This document shows, piece after piece, positions 6,494 through 14,648 of a stretch of 64,000 bases of DNA. Made by a program: the position numbers and the translations under genes. Source of the stretch: CAITWF01 sp038231575 (lineage in GTDB: Bacteria > Verrucomicrobiota > Verrucomicrobiia > Opitutales > Opitutaceae); NCBI GenBank assembly GCA_038231575.1, contig JBBRLB010000002.1:37626-101625 (forward strand). Reading direction: 5' to 3'. The notes under the pieces are model-generated. The model saw only the letters and a program-made list of their open reading frames with translations. It was not told the DNA's origin and searched no databases. The number at the start of each line of letters is the position of its first letter. Position 1 is the stretch's first letter.

Positions 6494-7840
6494 ATGCGCC
6501 TCGACAAAATCATCGCGCGCAGCCGCATCGTTGACCTCCGCAGCCACGATCTCGAAGGCGCATTGCAGGAGTTGCTCGCCGTCTCGGTCGACAGTTTTCC
6601 TGATTTAAAACCGGAGTCGCTGCTGAGGGGCCTGCTGGCGCGCGAGAGCACGATGACGACTTACCTCGGCCTCGGCGTCGCGCTGCCGCACGTGCGCGTG
6701 AAGATGAGCCGGCGCTACATCTTGGCGATCGGCCGCAGCCGCATCGGCATTCGCCATGACGGCGCGAAGGACGACGAGCGGGTGCACCTGATCGTGATGC
6801 TCATCGCGGGCGAAAAGGCGCGCGACTACCTGCAAGTGCTCGCGTCGATCGCGCGGCAGGTGAAGGAAAAGGCGCTCGTCGATAATCTCGTCAACGCGTC
6901 CGATCTCGATACGCTCTACGAGCTGCTCATCGGCGGTTTCGGCGGCATCCGGCCGGTGCAGGCACAGCAGAATCGCGTCAACAAGCTGATGTTTCGCGAA
7001 GCCGAGCGCGTCGCGAAGGGCGCCGATTGCCGCGCGATCATGGTGTTCGGCGACACCTTCATCGGCGGCATCCAGCGCGACGCCATCGAGTCGAAGCTCA
7101 AGACCATCCTCGTCACGCGCAACCCGATCGAGCCGAGCGGCGACGGCGGCAAGGAATTCGCCGAGACGATCCAGGTGCGCTCGTTTTCGAGCCAGCGCAT
7201 GGCGCAGCTGCGCAGCGCCATTCTCGTCGCCCTGACGCGCGGCGTGATCAAGTTCACCGATCGCATCTGCTGCCTCGATGGGATGACCGGTAGCAACCAA
7301 TTCGACACGCTCGTCGTGATCGATATCGAGCGCGAGTTTCACACGCTGCTGACTGGCCAGACGGCCGACCTGCTGCCGGAGGACGTGAAGCCGGAAGTGC
7401 TCGAGCGCGTGATCGCGGTCGCGACCGAGCTGGCGGTGGAAGGCCGCGAAGGCCGGCCGGTGGGCTGTCTCTTCGTCATCGGCGACAACGAAAAGGTCAG
7501 CGCGTTTACCAAGCCGCTCGTGCTCAACCCGTTTTTTGGCTACAAAGAGGAGGAGCGGAACATCCTCAACCCGTTCATGGATGAAACCGTGAAGGAGTTT
7601 TCCTCGATCGACGGCGCGTTTATCCTGCGGGGCGATGGGGTGGTGGAGTCGGCGGGCAGTCTGATTCAGGCGACCGACGGCGACTATTCGCTGCCGAGCG
7701 GGCTGGGGAGCCGGCACGCGGCGGCCGCGGGGATCAGCGTGGCGGCGAACTGCATCGCGATCGTGGTATCGTCGAGCACGAGCCAAGTTACGCTGTTTCG
7801 GCGCGGCGTGATGCTGCCTTTGACGGAAAAGCGGCGGTAA
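6494..7840 (+). CDS. PTS EIIA(Ntr/Fru)-like domain fused to CdaZ/DacZ-type diadenylate cyclase
   Basis: 448 residues. Residues ~1-150 resemble PTS EIIA of the fructose/Ntr type, with the phospho-acceptor context GVALPHVRV (His66). From ~160 a pyruvate-kinase-like alpha/beta domain (EAERVAKGADCRAIMVFGD) leads into a DisA_N/DAC domain: ATELAVEGREGRPVGCLFVIGD, VLNPFFGY, RNILNP, then the catalytic D373-G374-A375 and G-S-R407-H408-A-A-A-A-G-I-S. The order is that of archaeal DacZ/CdaZ enzymes, which make c-di-AMP from two ATP. The RHR-type motif reads RHA here. The fusion suggests c-di-AMP synthesis responds to PTS phosphorylation (inference). Confidence 0.85.
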   Translation: MRLDKIIARSRIVDLRSHDLEGALQELLAVSVDSFPDLKPESLLRGLLARESTMTTYLGLGVALPHVRVKMSRRYILAIGRSRIGIRHDGAKDDERVHLIVMLIAGEKARDYLQVLASIARQVKEKALVDNLVNASDLDTLYELLIGGFGGIRPVQAQQNRVNKLMFREAERVAKGADCRAIMVFGDTFIGGIQRDAIESKLKTILVTRNPIEPSGDGGKEFAETIQVRSFSSQRMAQLRSAILVALTRGVIKFTDRICCLDGMTGSNQFDTLVVIDIEREFHTLLTGQTADLLPEDVKPEVLERVIAVATELAVEGREGRPVGCLFVIGDNEKVSAFTKPLVLNPFFGYKEEERNILNPFMDETVKEFSSIDGAFILRGDGVVESAGSLIQATDGDYSLPSGLGSRHAAAAGISVAANCIAIVVSSSTSQVTLFRRGVMLPLTEKRR

Positions 7841-7983
7841 GGGCTGGGACATGCGATGGGTGAGCGGGGACGAGGATCGGACTGCTTGGAAACGGGTCAT
7901 ACGTCACCGGCCACGGGTCACAAATTTAGCGTTGCACCGGCCACGGCCGGCCTGTCTTCTGACCCTTCAACCCATTTATCACC

Positions 7984-8148
7984 ATGCAAGAACTCGTCAC
8001 CTTGGAGTGCACTGAAGCCAAAAAAGAGGGCAAACCCGTCTCGCGTTACCTCACGTTCCGGAACAAGAAGACCGTCACGGAGCGCATCGAGAAGAAGAAG
8101 TATAACCCGCACCTCAAGCGCCACACCCTGCACAAGGAGATCAAGTAA
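7984..8148 (+). CDS. rpmG: 50S ribosomal protein L33
   Basis: 54 residues, start MQELVTLECTEAKKEG, then SRYLTFRNKKTVTERIEKKKYNP and HTLHKEIK at the end, which is the bacterial L33 pattern. It lacks the two CxxC pairs, so this is the zinc-independent form. A strong terminator follows 43 bases after the stop. The 143 bases before it hold no other gene. Confidence 0.95.
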   Translation: MQELVTLECTEAKKEGKPVSRYLTFRNKKTVTERIEKKKYNPHLKRHTLHKEIK

Positions 8149-8191
8149 GTCTCTCCCGCGCGCCGCATCTCGCGGCGCCGGTAAATGACGA

Positions 8192-8217
8192 AGCCGGGCT
8201 CTACGCCCGGCTTTTTT
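8192..8217 (+). terminator. Rho-independent terminator of rpmG
   Basis: A perfect 8-bp GC-rich stem (agccgggc 8192-8199, gcccggct 8205-8212) with a 5-nt loop, followed by a run of six T and then ATT. This is a classic intrinsic terminator. Confidence 0.93.
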
Positions 8218-8265
8218 ATTTTCGATCGTGGACTAGCCAAAATCGGACGATTTCGGCTGCGGGCC

Positions 8266-8547
8266 TCAACCGGTCTTTTTTTCCACGACCGCCGTCGCAA
8301 ACGGCGTGCCGGAGGCGCCGGCGTTTTGCGCGGCATTTTGCTGCCGGCGGGCCGCGCGCCAACTCTCGCGATGCTTGCGGATCCAGTCGAGGAGCGCGCG
8401 CTCAAAACCGATGTCGTAACCGAGCCGCTCCGATTCGAGCCACTTGTGCTTCAAGATTTCTTCCCGCTCGGCCAGGAATTCCTGGTAGAGGCTGGATTGT
8501 TTGACGAATTCGCGGGAAGTCGCGGGTTCTTGAGCAGAAGAAGTCAT
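8266..8547 (-). CDS. small conserved hypothetical protein
   Basis: 93 residues from the ATG at 8547; a longer frame to 8625 exists, but its added residues look non-native and MTSSAQEPATSREF is a cleaner start. The core (SLYQEFLAEREEILKHKWLE, then ERLGYDIGFERALLDWIRKHR) is highly charged and helical and resembles small proteins I have seen in several bacterial phyla, without a known function. It lies 81 bases downstream of mrp on the same strand and may be co-transcribed with it. Confidence 0.7.
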   Translation of the reverse strand: MTSSAQEPATSREFVKQSSLYQEFLAEREEILKHKWLESERLGYDIGFERALLDWIRKHRESWRAARRQQNAAQNAGASGTPFATAVVEKKTG

Positions 8548-8628
8548 GCAAATCATGCAATGGAACGTCGGTCTCCCCATGAGAGCGTGCGTGCGGGCGC
8601 TGTCAATGCCCGCAATGTTTCCCAATTG

Positions 8629-9714
8629 TTACAACGGCCGTGCTGCGGGCTTGACCAAACGCGCCAACAGCTCTTCGGCGATCTGCCGGAAGGCCGTCGC
8701 GGCCACGCCCTGCGGTTCGCTCACGACGACGGGCAAGCCCGTGTCGCCGCCCTCGCGAATCGCCGGGAGGAGCGGCACTTGCCCGAGCAGCGTCGTGCCT
8801 AATTTCTCCGCGGTGATCAGGCCGCCGCCGCTGCCGAAGAGCGCGTGTTTTTGGCCGGCAGGGTCGATGAAAAAACTCATGTTTTCCGCGACACCCAGCA
8901 GCGGCACGTTCACCTTTTGAAACATCAGACCGCCCTTGCGCGCGACATTGGTCGCCGCGGGCTGCGGCGTCGTGACGATGACCGCGCCGTCGAGCGGCAG
9001 CGTTTGCACGAGTGAAAGCTGGGCGTCGCCGGTGCCCGGTGGCAAATCGACCAACAGCACCTCGAGTTCGCCCCAGCGCACGTTTTGCACGAACTGCTGG
9101 ATCGTTTTCATGATCATCGGGCCGCGCCAGACGACGGGGGTGTTGTCGTCCACGAGGAAACCCATGCTCATCACCTTCACGCCATGCCGCTCGATCGGAA
9201 TGAGCGACTCGCCCTCGACCTCCGGCCGCGCCCCGTGCAACCCGATCATCAGCGGCACGCTCGGGCCGTAAATATCGCAGTCCATCAGGCCCACGCGGCC
9301 CGGCCGGCCTTGAAACTCGAACAACTGCGCGAGGGCGCAGGCGAGATTCACCGAAAACGTGCTTTTGCCGACGCCGCCCTTGCCCGACGCGATGGCGACG
9401 GCGAACTTGATCGTTTTGGGGGCGCCGTTACCGGCGAGGTTGCCGCCATTGGCGGGAGGAGGCGCGGCCTTCACCGGCGCCACCGAGATCTCCACGAGGA
9501 TTTCCTTCACCCCGGGCATGGCGCGGAGGCATTTTTCCACCTCGGTCTTCAGATAGAGCGGGATCTTCGGGTCGCTCGTGGTCAGGGCGAGCGAGACCTT
9601 GACGACCCCGTCCAGCGCGCCCGCCGAGCGCACGATGCCAAACGAGACGATGTCGCGGCTGAAGCCCGGATACTTCACCTGCTTGAGCTGCTCTTTGATT
9701 TCGTCGGTCGTCAC
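8629..9714 (-). CDS. mrp: Mrp/NBP35-family iron-sulfur cluster carrier ATPase
   Basis: 361 residues from a GTG at 9714. Residues ~1-85 are a DUF59/MIP18 domain (EIKEQLKQVKYPGFSRDIV... VKVSLALTT). A P-loop NTPase of the Mrp/ParA type follows, with a deviant Walker A GKGGVGKS, then GLMDCDIYGPS, LLVDLPPGTGDAQL and a late NMSFF. Mrp/ApbC proteins bind and transfer Fe-S clusters in the cytosol. The CxxC seen in many Mrp proteins before the C-terminus is not present; the segment reads NMSFFIDPAGQKHALFG, so cluster binding may differ. Longer starts reach into the promoter of the divergent tolB gene and are unlikely. Confidence 0.88.
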   Translation of the reverse strand: MTTDEIKEQLKQVKYPGFSRDIVSFGIVRSAGALDGVVKVSLALTTSDPKIPLYLKTEVEKCLRAMPGVKEILVEISVAPVKAAPPPANGGNLAGNGAPKTIKFAVAIASGKGGVGKSTFSVNLACALAQLFEFQGRPGRVGLMDCDIYGPSVPLMIGLHGARPEVEGESLIPIERHGVKVMSMGFLVDDNTPVVWRGPMIMKTIQQFVQNVRWGELEVLLVDLPPGTGDAQLSLVQTLPLDGAVIVTTPQPAATNVARKGGLMFQKVNVPLLGVAENMSFFIDPAGQKHALFGSGGGLITAEKLGTTLLGQVPLLPAIREGGDTGLPVVVSEPQGVAATAFRQIAEELLARLVKPAARPL

Positions 9715-9817
9715 GGGAATGTTGGGAGAATAGGAAAGTTGGATTGTGAGCAAATAAGAGTTGTTATGCCGCGCGCCCGCGCAAATAGAAATGCACACGC
9801 CTCGCCCTTCGCCGCTC

Positions 9818-11011
9818 ATGCCTAAACTTTTTCGCCTCCTTTTGCTCGTCGCCCTCATCGCCGCCCCCGCCGCCCTGGCCCAACGCAAGATCGGTGAGGT
9901 CACCATCACCGTCGATAAGAACAAGATTCCCGTGCACGTCAGCGGCGCGACGGCCGAGCTTGATGCGCTCGCGGTGCAAGCCTTCAGCGCGCACGGGCGC
10001 TACAAACTCGTCGCCAGCGGCGGCGAGTTCGACCTCCGCTTCTCGGCCGTCACCGGCACGCAGGTCCGCGTCGACATCACCAAGGGCCTCAGCACCACGG
10101 CGTTCGCTTCGGAAGTCGCGACGGGCACGAGTCTCCATCCCGCGCTCTATCGCGCGGCGGACATCGCGGTGGAAAAAACCAACGGCCTCGGCCTGCGCGG
10201 CTTCTTCACCGCGCGCCTCGCCCTGATCGGTGAGGGCACGGGCAAGAAGGAAGTCTACACGTCGGATTTGTTCTTCAGCCCCGGCAGCGTGTCGCAAGTC
10301 ACGGCGGATCGGGCGCTCGCGCTCTCGCCCCGTTGGGCACCCGATGGCGCGAAGATTATCTACACGAGTTTCTACAAATCGGGCTTCCCCGATATTTTTC
10401 TACTCGATCTCGCGAGCAAGCAGCGGACGACTTTCGTGAGTTTTCGCGGCACGAACAGCAGTGCGCGCTTCAGTCCCAACGGCTCGCAGGTCGCGATGGT
10501 GCTGAGCGGCGAGGGGACGCCGGAAGTTTACGTGAGCAACGCGCAGGGCCGTCAGGTCGCGCGGCGCACGCGCTCCGACGCCGTGAAATCCTCGCCGTGT
10601 TTCTCGCCCGACGGTGCGCGCATCGTGTTCGCGATGGAGCCGGGCCCGCAACTCTACGTGATGTCGGCCGCCGGCGGCGCGCCGCAACGCCTCACGACGG
10701 GTTTCACCTATGCCGCCGAACCCGACTGGAGCCGTGCAAGCCCCAACAAGATCGCCTGCACCGTCAAGGTGGGCGCCCACTATCAGGTGGCGGTCTATGA
10801 TTTTTCGAAGGGCTCGGCCGAGGTTGTCTCCAAGGCCGACTTCGACGGCATCGAGCCGAGCTGGCTCGCGGATGGGCGCCACCTCGTCTACACCGCGCGC
10901 GATCGCAGCACCAGCGTGCTTTGCATCCTCGACACCGAGACGGGCCAGAGCAAACGCCTCTCGCCCGCCAGCCTCGGCGCGACGCTCGGCGCCAACGTGT
11001 GGACGCCGTAG
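9818..11011 (+). CDS. tolB: TolB-like periplasmic beta-propeller protein
   Basis: 397 residues from the ATG at 9818, beginning with a signal peptide (MPKLFRLLLLVALIAAPAAL-A). A TolB N-terminal-like alpha/beta domain (to ~residue 150; DLFFSPGSVSQVTADRA) precedes repeated PD40/WD40-like blades: SPRWAPDGAKIIYTS, SARFSPNGSQVAMV, SPCFSPDGARIVF, EPDWSRASPNKIA, EPSWLADGRHLVYT. Length and order match TolB of the Tol-Pal envelope system. No other tol or pal gene is nearby, so a free-standing TolB-like protein is the alternative. It is divergent from mrp, with 103 bases between the starts. Confidence 0.85.
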   Translation: MPKLFRLLLLVALIAAPAALAQRKIGEVTITVDKNKIPVHVSGATAELDALAVQAFSAHGRYKLVASGGEFDLRFSAVTGTQVRVDITKGLSTTAFASEVATGTSLHPALYRAADIAVEKTNGLGLRGFFTARLALIGEGTGKKEVYTSDLFFSPGSVSQVTADRALALSPRWAPDGAKIIYTSFYKSGFPDIFLLDLASKQRTTFVSFRGTNSSARFSPNGSQVAMVLSGEGTPEVYVSNAQGRQVARRTRSDAVKSSPCFSPDGARIVFAMEPGPQLYVMSAAGGAPQRLTTGFTYAAEPDWSRASPNKIACTVKVGAHYQVAVYDFSKGSAEVVSKADFDGIEPSWLADGRHLVYTARDRSTSVLCILDTETGQSKRLSPASLGATLGANVWTP

Positions 11012-11103
11012 GCGCTTGGAGGGTCGGACGCGTGATCGCTAACGCGCCGCTCAGCATTTTCGGATGCGGTGTGGCGGCGGATGAGGATAATCCGCTCTGC
11101 CAA

Positions 11104-11130
11104 TAAAAAGCCGCACCCGGAGGTGCGGCT
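11104..11130 (-). terminator. Rho-independent terminator of sodA (minus strand)
   Basis: A 9-bp perfect stem (agccgcacc 11109-11117, ggtgcggct 11122-11130) with a 4-nt loop. Read on the minus strand it is followed by TTTTTATTG, 30 bases after the sodA stop. It may also stop leftover transcription from tolB. Confidence 0.9.
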
Positions 11131-11160
11131 GGATTCGCCCGGAAATTTGCGGGGCCGTGC

Positions 11161-11793
11161 TTACTTCGTCGCCGCGGCGTAGTTCGCCTCGACGGCTTTC
11201 CAGTTCACGACATTCCAGAACGCCGTGATGTAATCCGGACGGCGGTTCTGGTAATTGAGATAGTAAGCGTGCTCCCAGACATCGAGTCCGAGGACGGGCT
11301 TGCCCTCGATGCCGGCGACGGCCTTGCCCATGAGCGGGCTGTCCTGGTTCGCCGTCGAGCCGACCGCGAGTTTCTTGTCAGCGGTGACGTAGAGCCACGC
11401 CCAGCCGGAGCCGAAACGCGTGGCGCCGGCCTTGGCGAAGTCTTCCTTGAACTTGGCGAACCCGCCGAGCTGCGCATCGATCGCGGCCGCGAGCGCACCG
11501 GTCGGGGCGTCTTGATCGTGAGGCGCGAGAACGGTCCAGAAGAATGAGTGATTCGAGTGGCCGCCGGCATTATTGCGCACGCCCGCGCGGATGGCCTCGG
11601 GCACCTTCGAGAGATCGGCGATGAGCACGTTGACGTCGAGCGCGGCGAGGGCGGGCTGATCCTTGAGGAGATTGTTGGCGTTGGTGATGTAGGCTTGGTG
11701 GTGCTTGCCGTGATGGATTTCCATCGTCTTCGCATCAATGTGCGGCTCGAGGGCGTTGGGGGCGTAGGGCAACTTGGGGAGTTCGTAGGCCAT
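11161..11793 (-). CDS. sodA: superoxide dismutase, Mn-type
   Basis: 210 residues, usual length for Fe/Mn SOD. Metal ligands are visible: His27 (in HHGKHH), His82 (NHSFFW), Asp171 and His175 (DVWEHAYY). The GGHSNH context and the Gln in NQDSPL are as in manganese enzymes; iron enzymes place a Gln near the second ligand instead. It converts superoxide to peroxide and oxygen in the cytosol, with no signal peptide. Single-gene unit with its own terminator. Confidence 0.93.
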   Translation of the reverse strand: MAYELPKLPYAPNALEPHIDAKTMEIHHGKHHQAYITNANNLLKDQPALAALDVNVLIADLSKVPEAIRAGVRNNAGGHSNHSFFWTVLAPHDQDAPTGALAAAIDAQLGGFAKFKEDFAKAGATRFGSGWAWLYVTADKKLAVGSTANQDSPLMGKAVAGIEGKPVLGLDVWEHAYYLNYQNRRPDYITAFWNVVNWKAVEANYAAATK

Positions 11794-11919
11794 GGCAGTG
11801 ATTTGGTTTCGGGTTGGATTGAAGAGCGAATGCTAGGAGGCGTAACCAATGCACCGGCTCGCGCAGGCGTCAACGTTCGGGTGTGTCTTGCCGCGGAGGT
11901 CTTTCCCTACTCACGCGAG

Positions 11920-11990
11920 TTGGAAGCGCCGGCTGGCTGGCGATGGCGGGTCCGATGGGCAACGAATCGCCTGCCAGCGCGCTCCTACAG
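11920..11990. repeat. palindromic interspersed repeat at the tadA 3' end
   Basis: The left arm (11920-11946, ttggaagcgccggctggct-type) and right arm (11964-11990) are imperfect reverse complements. Read on the minus strand the right arm is a 'GTAGGAGCGCGCTGGCAGGCGAT' type sequence, the form of REP-like palindromes in many GC-rich bacteria. The tadA stop codon lies inside the right arm, so the repeat may have replaced the original 3' end of that gene. Confidence 0.6.
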
Positions 11991-12506
11991 TTCAGGTTCG
12001 CGCCGCTTCAGTTGGAAAAATTTCTGGAGCAACTCGCGGCACTCGCCTTCGAGCACGCCACCCGCGGTCAACTCGACGTGATGGTTCACGCGTGGCAGGT
12101 CGTTGAGATTGGTCGCACCGCCGAGGCAGCCCATCTTCGGATCGGGCACGGCGTAGCACACGCGTTTGACGCGCGACATCAGCATCGCGCCGGAGCACAT
12201 CGGACACGGCTCCTTGGTGACGTAAACGGTCGCGCCCTCGAGGCGCCAGTTGCCGATCTTTGCGGCAGCCTGGGTGATCGCGATCATTTCGGCGTGCGCC
12301 GTGGGATCGTGGGCGCCTTCCACGGTGTTGTGCGCCGCCGCGATGACCTCGCCGCCGATTTCGATGACGGCCCCGATGGGCACCTCGTCGACCCGCCACG
12401 CGTCGATCGCCTGGTTGTAGGCGAGGCTCATGAAGAACGCGTCGTCGCGCACGAGTTGCGACGGGAAGCGTTTTTCAAACGGGCAGGGTGGAGGAGTGTC
12501 GGGCAT
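11985..12506 (-). CDS. tadA: tRNA-specific adenosine deaminase
   Basis: 173 residues. Zinc-deaminase motifs are complete: His71-Ala-Glu73 (proton shuttle Glu) and P100-C101-P-M-C104. The family motifs VPIGAVI, HNTVEGAHDPTAHAEM and GCLGGATNL are present. It deaminates A34 to inosine in tRNA-Arg(ACG). An N-terminal ~20-residue extension precedes the usual start, so an internal start (Met26) is possible. The stop lies in a palindromic repeat. Confidence 0.9.
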   Translation of the reverse strand: MPDTPPPCPFEKRFPSQLVRDDAFFMSLAYNQAIDAWRVDEVPIGAVIEIGGEVIAAAHNTVEGAHDPTAHAEMIAITQAAAKIGNWRLEGATVYVTKEPCPMCSGAMLMSRVKRVCYAVPDPKMGCLGGATNLNDLPRVNHHVELTAGGVLEGECRELLQKFFQLKRREPEL

Positions 12507-12634
12507 GTTACTATCCCGCGAATGATGATTTCCGAGAGGAAACCTTGACTAAGGCGGCCAGAATCTGCCTTACAAGGTGCTTTTGACGACCCGACCCATG
12601 ACCAACCGCACAGCGATCGCACACCGCATTAACC

Positions 12635-12904
12635 ATGTCAGCTGATAATAACGCGATTGAAGTGGAGGGGAAAGTCGTCGCGGTGCTCCCCGGGACGATG
12701 TTTAAGGTGCAGCTCAACAACGCCACGCAGCACGTGGTCTTGGCGCACATCTCGGGCAAGCTGCGGAAAAACTTCATCAAGATCGCCGCGGGCGACATGG
12801 TGAAAATGGAGATGAGCCCCTACGATCTCGACAAGGCGCGGATCACGTTCCGCATGAAAGAGGCGACGACCTACGTGCCGCCGCCACGCCGCCGGCAATA
12901 CTGA
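12635..12904 (+). CDS. infA: translation initiation factor IF-1
   Basis: 89 residues, slightly longer than the usual ~72. The S1/OB fold is complete: AIEVEGKVVAVLPGTMFKVQL, VLAHISGKLRKNFIKI, GDMVKMEMSPYDLDKARITFR. The C-terminal tail (TTYVPPPRRRQY) is an added basic extension. A terminator follows 27 bases after the stop. Confidence 0.96.
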   Translation: MSADNNAIEVEGKVVAVLPGTMFKVQLNNATQHVVLAHISGKLRKNFIKIAAGDMVKMEMSPYDLDKARITFRMKEATTYVPPPRRRQY

Positions 12905-12931
12905 GCGCCGCGCCCGTGCGCATTTGAGATC

Positions 12932-12965
12932 GACGCCGCCCGCTGCGCGGCGTCTTTTGTTTTCC
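12932..12965 (+). terminator. Rho-independent terminator of infA
   Basis: A perfect 8-bp stem (gacgccgc 12932-12939, gcggcgtc 12947-12954), 7-nt loop, followed by TTTTGTTTT. It ends just before the xerD start at 12969. Confidence 0.9.
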
Positions 12966-12968
12966 GCC

Positions 12969-13904
12969 ATGCGGGTCGATCACAGCCAGGCGCCGGCGGC
13001 GTTCGCCAACGACATCGAGTCGTTTCTTAGCTACATTAGCCTCGAGCGCGGTCTCTCGAAAAACACCGTCGCTGCCTACCGCCGCGATCTCGATCAGGCG
13101 GCGCGGTTCTTGCAACGCGGCGGGGCCGCCCACTGGCGCACAGTCTCGCCCGCGCAGGCGGCCGGGTGGGTACATTCGCTTTCGGACGCGGCTGACCGCT
13201 ACCAGGCGACGAGCCTCGCCCGCAAAATCACCGCCCTGCGCATGCTCGCGCGCCATCTCGTCCGGGAGAAATTTCGCGACGACGATTTTACCGCGCTGCT
13301 CACCGGTCCGAAGCTCGCGCGCAAGATCCCCGGCACGCTCAGCGAATCCGAAATCGCGCGCCTCCTCGCCGCGCCGACCGGCGGCGATCCGCGGGCGCTG
13401 CGCGATCGGGCCCTGCTGGAGCTTTTCTATTCGAGCGGTCTGCGGGTGTCCGAACTCGCCGGCCTGATGCTGCAGCAGGTCGACCTGGAGAATAATTTTC
13501 TCCGCGTGTTCGGCAAAGGCGCGAAGGAGCGCGTCGTCCCCATCGGTGGCCGCGCGCGCGACGCGCTCGCGACCTATCTCGCCGCCGGCCGGCCGTCGCT
13601 CGTGAAACCGAAGACTGGCAGCCAGTTTTTCCTCAACAACCGCGGCGCCGCGCTCTCGCGCGTCATGCTCTGGATGATCGTGAAAAAATATGCCCAGCGC
13701 GCGGGCATCACCAAGAACGTGAAACCGCACGGCCTGCGCCATTCGTTCGCGACGCACCTGCTCACCGGCGGCGCGGACCTACGCGCCATTCAGGAGATGC
13801 TCGGCCACGCGAGCATCTCGACGACGCAAATCTACACCGCCGTCGAGCCCCAGCGGCTGGTCGACCATCACGCGAAATTCCACCCGCGCAACCGCGGGGC
13901 CTAG
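12969..13904 (+). CDS. xerD: tyrosine recombinase XerC/XerD
   Basis: 311 residues from the ATG at 12969. The N-terminal SAM-like core-binding domain (FLSYISLERGLSKNTVAAYRRDL) is followed by a catalytic domain with Arg159 (SSGLRVSEL), a beta-hairpin Lys (GKGAKERVVPIG), His254-x-x-Arg257-His258 (HGLRHSFATHLL), His280 (GHASISTTQIY) and nucleophile Tyr289. Length and motifs fit the chromosome-dimer resolution recombinases that act at dif. XerC versus XerD cannot be decided from sequence alone; no dif-like site was identified here. Confidence 0.88.
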   Translation: MRVDHSQAPAAFANDIESFLSYISLERGLSKNTVAAYRRDLDQAARFLQRGGAAHWRTVSPAQAAGWVHSLSDAADRYQATSLARKITALRMLARHLVREKFRDDDFTALLTGPKLARKIPGTLSESEIARLLAAPTGGDPRALRDRALLELFYSSGLRVSELAGLMLQQVDLENNFLRVFGKGAKERVVPIGGRARDALATYLAAGRPSLVKPKTGSQFFLNNRGAALSRVMLWMIVKKYAQRAGITKNVKPHGLRHSFATHLLTGGADLRAIQEMLGHASISTTQIYTAVEPQRLVDHHAKFHPRNRGA

Positions 13905-14005
13905 GGATTACTTCCCGTGCGCCGCGAAATCAAATTGACCCACGGTCTCTGCGCCGACCGCTCCGGCGGGCAGACGGCGGTGCGTCGCCCGGTTGCAGAG
14001 CGGGT

Positions 14006-14560
14006 TTAACGCGCGGGCGCAGGATAGAGCGCCGCCAGTTTCCGGAGGGTGTTCACGTTGCGCATCGAGGAGGACGGGAGCTTCAACGCGCGCATCGCGG
14101 GCGAGGACCAGACTTTCGACTCGTTCGATTTGATCCGGCACAGCCAGTAATATTCGCGGCCTTGGACGTGAAGATCGTCCACGTCGGTGCGGCAGGCCAC
14201 CAGTCCCCGGGCCTGGGCGGCGTTGAGCGGCGCGGCGAGGAAACCGACATACAGGGGGTGCGCTTCATTTTCCAATTCGGCTTTGGCGAAGGGACGATAC
14301 GCGGCCACGGCTGCGACCTCGGCGCGGGTGCGCAGGAAGGTGTCGACGGGATAACCGAGCGAGGCCTGCAGCTGCGCTTCGATCTTTTTCCCGAGCTTCG
14401 CGGCGTCGCCCTCCTGGCCGGCGAAGATCACGTTGCCGCTGGCGATGAACGTCGCGACGTCGGCAAACTTCAGTTTTTCGAAGCACGCCCGCAGTTTGTC
14501 CATTGTGAGGCGACGCTTGCCCAGATTAATCCCCCGGAGGAACGCGATGTAGTGATGCAT
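14006..14560 (-). CDS. DUF1697 family protein
   Basis: 184 residues with the family hallmarks: start MHHYIAFLRGINLGKRRLTMDKLR, then ATFIASGNVIFAG, the YPVDTFLRTRAEV stretch and a C-terminal NVNTLRKLAAL. DUF1697 proteins are small cytosolic proteins of unknown function. Transcribed alone, divergent from the esterase gene at 14649. Confidence 0.88.
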   Translation of the reverse strand: MHHYIAFLRGINLGKRRLTMDKLRACFEKLKFADVATFIASGNVIFAGQEGDAAKLGKKIEAQLQASLGYPVDTFLRTRAEVAAVAAYRPFAKAELENEAHPLYVGFLAAPLNAAQARGLVACRTDVDDLHVQGREYYWLCRIKSNESKVWSSPAMRALKLPSSSMRNVNTLRKLAALYPAPAR

Positions 14561-14648
14561 GCGAATGAGTGGGGATCTGCGGGAGAAAAGTCACGGGGTG
14601 CGTTCTCGTGCGTCAAGCCTCGCGGTCACGTTAACCCCCCGTCTCCTC

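Noticed and set aside
11012..11103. possible short gene after tolB
   Set aside because: The frames in this gap are short and lie before the sodA terminator; no coding signal was seen.
12541..12580. possible sigma-70 promoter for infA (TTGACT near 12545)
   Set aside because: The nearest acceptable -10 (TTACAA or TACAAG) is 19-20 bases away, so it is too weak to list.
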